From positions 124,001 through 188,000 of the forward strand of contig NZ_JAQGLA010000005.1 in the NCBI RefSeq assembly GCF_027853915.1: DNA of 64,000 bases, in the 5' to 3' direction. The notes beneath the pieces were generated by a model. The model worked only from the letters and a program-made list of their open reading frames with translations. It was not told the origin of the DNA and searched no databases. The position numbers were made by a program, and so were the translations under genes. This stretch comes from Saccharopolyspora oryzae. GTDB taxonomy: Bacteria > Actinomycetota > Actinomycetes > Mycobacteriales > Pseudonocardiaceae. Below are positions 60,651-64,000 of this stretch, piece after piece; the stretch's first letter is position 1, and each line of letters starts with the position of its first letter.

Positions 60651-61775
60651 TTGCGCATCATCGGCATTCGCCACATACCCGTTGCCGTGCCGTTCCACAA
60701 CGAGGAGCGGTGGCTTTCGGGACGGCAGGTTTCCCGCAGGCGCGGCCTGGTCAGCGTGCTGATCGAAATCGACACCGACGAAGGCATCACCGGCATCGGC
60801 GAGGCCCCGGCGCACCCGTCGGCGGCCATCGTGCTCGCCGAGCTGCGCGCGGCCGAGCGCTTCGCCATCGGCGAGGACCCGTTCCGCACCGAGCACATCG
60901 CGAAGCTCGGCGGCGCCTGGGGCGCGACCAGCACGGCGCTGGCGGCCATCGACATGGCCTGCTGGGACATCGTCGGCAAGGCCTGCGGCCAACCGCTGGT
61001 CAACCTCTTCGGCGGGGCGCTGCGCGAGGACGTCGAATACCTGCACCAGATCCCGACCGGCACGCCCGACTGGATGCGGGACCTGGCCGCGCAGGGCGCC
61101 GCAGCCGGGTCCGAGAGCTTCCACGTGCAGGTCGGCACCGACGACCTGGGCACCGACGTGGAGCGGATCGCCGCGGTCCGGGACGGCATCGGCGCCGGGC
61201 GGTCGATCCGGGTGGACGCCAACGAGGCCTGGTCGCCCGCCGCGGCCTTGCGCGCGTTGCGCGCGCTCGCGCCCTACGACATCGAGTTCGCCGAGCAACC
61301 CGTGCCGGCCCGCAACATCCCGGAGATGGCCCGCCTGCGCACCCACACCGGCACCCCGCTGCTCACCGACCAGGTGTGCCGGGCCCGCCAGCTGGAGGTG
61401 ATCCGCCACGGCGCGGCCGATGCGATCTCGGTGGACAACGCGCTGGACGGCGGTCTGCTGAACATGAAGCGATCGGCGGGCATCTGCGAGGCGGCGGGCA
61501 TCCCGACCGTCAAGCACAGCCTCGGCGAGCTCGGCGTGGCCACCTGCGCGGCGGCCCACCTGATCGCCGCGACCCCGGGCTTCGACCACGCGAACCAGTC
61601 CTACCGCGCCCTGCTCTCCGACGACGTGCTCGAAGGCGGCCTGCTCCCGCACTGCCGCGGCCGACTGCGCGTTCCGCGCAATCCGGGCATCGGGGTCGAA
61701 CTGGACCGCGATCGGCTGGCCCGGTACGCGGAGCTGTACCAAGTCGCGGGCGACGAGTTCGAGTCGACGAGCTGA
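60651..61775 (+). CDS. Enolase-superfamily (mandelate racemase/MLE) protein with altered catalytic motif
   Basis: The 374-residue protein has the N-terminal capping domain and barrel of the mandelate racemase/muconate-lactonising group. Metal ligands are D189 in RVDANEAW, E215 in EFAEQPV and D240 in LLTDQV. A D262-H289 pair is spaced by 27 residues, as in mandelate racemase. The second-strand K-x-K (or K-x-H) catalytic motif is replaced by H158-V-Q160 (SFHVQVG). It probably handles an acid sugar or amide, but with unusual chemistry. TTG 60651 follows GGGAGG; ATG 60630 is an alternative. Confidence 0.82.
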   Translation: MRIIGIRHIPVAVPFHNEERWLSGRQVSRRRGLVSVLIEIDTDEGITGIGEAPAHPSAAIVLAELRAAERFAIGEDPFRTEHIAKLGGAWGATSTALAAIDMACWDIVGKACGQPLVNLFGGALREDVEYLHQIPTGTPDWMRDLAAQGAAAGSESFHVQVGTDDLGTDVERIAAVRDGIGAGRSIRVDANEAWSPAAALRALRALAPYDIEFAEQPVPARNIPEMARLRTHTGTPLLTDQVCRARQLEVIRHGAADAISVDNALDGGLLNMKRSAGICEAAGIPTVKHSLGELGVATCAAAHLIAATPGFDHANQSYRALLSDDVLEGGLLPHCRGRLRVPRNPGIGVELDRDRLARYAELYQVAGDEFESTS

Positions 61776-62027
61776 ACGTGCGGGGAATGCCCGGATCTGC
61801 GGCCAGATCGGCGAATGCACTCGACCAAAGACGGTACTGCTCCTGCCGTCCGTTCGGCAGGATGCTGTTACGTCGCGGGAGACAAGAGCGACGCCCCTGG
61901 GGAACACAGGATCAGGGGGCAGGGCCGGCAGACGGGGGACACGTCGGGGAACCCGGCCCTCCCTCTCATCCTCTCCACACCCCAGCGCGGATCCGCGCCC
62001 CGCGGGACCATCACCGTCCGCAGAGAC
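61776..62027. other. Intergenic, no gene seen
   Basis: About 250 bases hold no convincing frame on either strand. A CCTGCCG-TCCGTT-CGGCAGG hairpin (61842-61861) stands 66 bases after the stop and may end transcription. The following G-rich run (61890-61960) could be structured in RNA, but no known riboswitch is recognised. Confidence 0.5.
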
Positions 62028-62071
62028 CCGTGAGCACTTCGGGTCGTCATAGCGACCCAAAGTGCTCACGG
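62028..62071. repeat. Family I palindrome, copy g
   Basis: CCGTGAGCACTTCGGGTCG pairs with CGACCC-AAAGTGCTCACGG around TCATAG, with a single mismatch or bulge. It is not adjacent to a stop codon, being about 250 bases after the enolase-superfamily gene. Confidence 0.75.
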
Positions 62072-62224
62072 CACCCGGGCGGAGCTATCGGCCGCGTTGA
62101 TCGGTGCGGGTGAAGTCCGGCCTGCCCTGTTGTCCAGAACCACCCGATCGGTGTACCGAACTTGATGCGGGGTTTCGCACCAGGTTCAGTCAGGCAGCGG
62201 AAAGAAAGCTGTCCCGAGGTGAAC

Positions 62225-62443
62225 ATGTGGCCGATCGAAGACCCGTGCGAGCAGTTACGTTGGCGCATCCCGTGCCGACCGCCCGCCACCGAGAACGTGT
62301 CCGTCCTGGTGGTGGGTGATCGGATCGCTGTCGTGCTGCCACCTGGGGAGACGCTCGTGTTCACCGCGGATGAGGCGGACGGGCTCGCCACGCTGCTGGA
62401 CAAGGCCGTCGGGTTCGCTGCCAGCGGCGGACCGGATCGATAG
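62225..62443 (+). CDS. Small hypothetical protein
   Basis: The 72-residue product starts MWPIEDPCEQLRWRIPCRPP after GAGGTGA and ends with a beta-hairpin/helix segment RIAVVLPPGETLVFTADEAD and GLATLLDKAVGFAASGGPDR. Two cysteines lie in the first 18 residues. It lies 11 bases upstream of the glycosidase-like gene on the same strand, so the two may be co-transcribed. No family is recognised. Confidence 0.6.
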   Translation: MWPIEDPCEQLRWRIPCRPPATENVSVLVVGDRIAVVLPPGETLVFTADEADGLATLLDKAVGFAASGGPDR

Positions 62444-62454
62444 GAGGGTGCCGC

Positions 62455-64000
62455 GTGGGACTGATCGACACCGACCTCAGCTTCGATCCGCGCGACCCCT
62501 ACTTCCCCGCCCCCGGCGCGACCGGCGTCGAGTGGGCCCTGCAGGTGTTCACCACCGTCAACGGCTACGGCCTGGACGCCGCCAACACCTGGCTCAGCGA
62601 TGACCGCACCCACCTGCGCGCCGACCGGTACGCCTGGTTCGGCCAGCAGCTGACCGTGGACGCCGGGTCGGTCGACGTCGACGTCGTCAACGACGGCGGC
62701 GCGCTGCAGTGGTCCATCGCGGCGCGCCACGCGGAGCCGATCAAGGCCGTCAAGCTGGTGCTGCGCGGACTGCCGCCGGAGCAGCTGCGCGCTGGCTGGT
62801 GGGCGCCGAACACCGGGCGGAACTTCGCGCACGGCGTCAACGGCCAGCGCTTCCAGCTCGAGTACCCCGGTCCGGACTGGGCGACGCCGTGGGTGGCCGC
62901 GGGCACCGACCAGGCCGGGTTCGCGCTCAGCGTGCGGGATCCGCTGGTGCGGCGGCAGATCTTGCACGTCCAGCAGCCGCCCTACTCGCCGGGCCCGATC
63001 GTCGAGCTGGTGCACCTGCCGCTGGCCAGCGCCCGCTCGACGACCTACCGGGTGCCGCCGATCCGGCTCCGGCTCGGCACCGACGCGCAGACCGCGGACG
63101 CCGACCTGACCGCGCACATGTCCTTCGTGGAGGGTGCGCAGGGCCTGCAACCGTGGGAAACGCGACCGGACGTGCCGGAGTGGATGCGCCACATCGCGCT
63201 GGTGGTGACGCTGCACGGCCAGCACTGGACGGGGTACGTGTTCAACACGTTCCCGCGGATGGCCGAGGCGTTGCGCTTCATCGCGCAGCACATCGAACCG
63301 CACCGCGTGCTGGCCTACGTCCCCGGCTGGGAAGGCCGCTACTACTACGTCTACCCGCAGTACCGCCCCGGCGAAGACCTCGGCGGGGCGGAGGGTTTCG
63401 CCGCGTTCACCCGCACCGCGCGGCAGCTCGGCGTGCGGCTGATGCCGATGTTCGGCGGCCACGGCGCGAACGTCGTCCAGTACCCGCCGTGGGAGAAGTC
63501 GGTGCTGCGCAACGACACCGACCGCTACGTCGAGCTGCTCAACCGCCCGGACTGGGACAGCGACCGGGTCGGCGAGGGCGATCAGGTGTTCCTCAACCCC
63601 GGCGAACCGGAGTTCCGCGCGCACCTGGTGGACTCGATCTCGGCGACGGTGGACAACTTCGGCGTCGACGCCGCGTTCCTGGACACCCTCGGCTTCTGGT
63701 TCAACGAGCCTCGCCACGACGTGTTCGACGGCTACCGGCAGCTGGTCGGTGACCTGCGCAGCCGCCACCCGGAACTGCTGCTGGCGGTGGAGGGCTGGTG
63801 GGACGCGCTGTCCGGGCTCTTCCCGCTGAGCCAGCAGTGGTACGGAATGGACCGCGACCTGCGCAAACCCCGCGTGCTGACCCGCTACGCGCGCACCACC
63901 GGCCACCTCGCGGAAGGCACGCCCGGCCCGGGCAGCACGGGCGTGCACGAGAAGGGCTTCCTGCCCCGCCCGGCCGACGTCTTCCACGAGGGCCACATCC
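62455..64000 (+). CDS. Large glycoside hydrolase-like protein, N-terminal part (cut by window edge)
   Basis: The frame opens at GTG 62455, seven bases after GGAGG, and runs to the window end without a stop (515 codons). The first 250 residues look like a beta-sandwich (VDAGSVDVDVVNDGGALQWS, then LVLRGLPPEQLRAGWWAPN). The second part resembles a TIM barrel: VLAYVPGWEGRYYYVYPQYR, LGVRLMPMFGGHGANV, FGVDAAFLDTLGFWF and ELLLAVEGWWDAL. The D of AAFLDTLGF and the E of VEGWW are good candidates for catalytic acids of a GH36/DUF6259-like enzyme. There is no signal peptide, so it is probably cytoplasmic. The family assignment is tentative. Confidence 0.7.
   Translation, partial: MGLIDTDLSFDPRDPYFPAPGATGVEWALQVFTTVNGYGLDAANTWLSDDRTHLRADRYAWFGQQLTVDAGSVDVDVVNDGGALQWSIAARHAEPIKAVKLVLRGLPPEQLRAGWWAPNTGRNFAHGVNGQRFQLEYPGPDWATPWVAAGTDQAGFALSVRDPLVRRQILHVQQPPYSPGPIVELVHLPLASARSTTYRVPPIRLRLGTDAQTADADLTAHMSFVEGAQGLQPWETRPDVPEWMRHIALVVTLHGQHWTGYVFNTFPRMAEALRFIAQHIEPHRVLAYVPGWEGRYYYVYPQYRPGEDLGGAEGFAAFTRTARQLGVRLMPMFGGHGANVVQYPPWEKSVLRNDTDRYVELLNRPDWDSDRVGEGDQVFLNPGEPEFRAHLVDSISATVDNFGVDAAFLDTLGFWFNEPRHDVFDGYRQLVGDLRSRHPELLLAVEGWWDALSGLFPLSQQWYGMDRDLRKPRVLTRYARTTGHLAEGTPGPGSTGVHEKGFLPRPADVFHEGHI

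Noticed and set aside
61870..61970. G-rich stretch resembling parts of the ydaO/c-di-AMP riboswitch (GGGGAACCC)
   Set aside because: The pairing pattern could not be made to fit the consensus, and the downstream gene is a small hypothetical protein. A covariance-model search would decide.
62047..63996. Long open minus-strand frame of about 650 codons
   Set aside because: Its composition (His/Gln/Arg/Val-rich) is that of an antisense shadow of the glycosidase-like gene, whose plus-strand frame has a ribosome site and domain-like sequence.

Overview
The window looks like chromosomal DNA of a high-GC actinobacterium of the Pseudonocardiales, most likely Saccharopolyspora or a close relative (inference). 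The grounds are very high GC in third codon positions, many GTG/TTG starts, many leaderless promoters, WhiB, DUF397/XRE pairs, an actinobacterial zinc-finger mini-protein, an iniBAC-type locus and a Leu-codon leader before leuA. No phage, insertion sequence or CRISPR array is visible.

Layout. 1-14 kb is a core block matching Mycobacterium tuberculosis Rv3677c-Rv3683/Rv3688c: metallo-beta-lactamase fold protein, RidA, DUF4177, two ArsA/Get3-like ATPases, WhiB4-like protein, PonA2-like penicillin-binding protein, YqeY and a metallophosphoesterase. A NUDIX hydrolase, an oxidoreductase, two tandem paralogues of unknown function and a siderophore-interacting-type flavoprotein are interspersed. 14-24 kb has tRNA-Pro, two TetR regulators with visible operators, an S9 peptidase, an old yellow enzyme, a DUF3558-like lipoprotein, Dps, an FMN reductase and an HSL-type esterase.

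24.7-34.0 kb is the most interesting system: a LuxR/LAL-type ATPase regulator (IniR-like) and a membrane-anchored Hsp70-like ATPase form one transcription unit. It is divergent from iniB (repeat protein) and two dynamin-like GTPases (iniA, iniC). The shared intergenic region holds CCCCTAA-type repeats and a structured leader. By analogy with mycobacteria this is an envelope-stress, membrane-remodelling module.

34-43 kb carries gluconokinase, the lysC-asd operon, a polytopic mannosyltransferase-like protein, a nitroreductase, a PadR module and two decayed genes. 43-54 kb holds a zinc-finger/XRE/DUF397 cluster, a FAD monooxygenase, an ECF sigma factor with its DGPF protein, an adenine deaminase/permease operon with a LacI regulator and tandem operators, a kynureninase-like protein lacking its Schiff-base lysine, and a nucleotidyltransferase. 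54-64 kb holds a FUSC protein, two paralogous small membrane proteins, leuA with a leader-peptide attenuator, a DnaA-box cluster, a DedA protein, an enolase-superfamily protein with an altered catalytic motif, and the start of a large glycosidase-like gene.

Three families of dispersed intergenic palindromes recur, mostly just after stop codons and often between convergent genes. They are described separately because they are the main structure not explained by genes.
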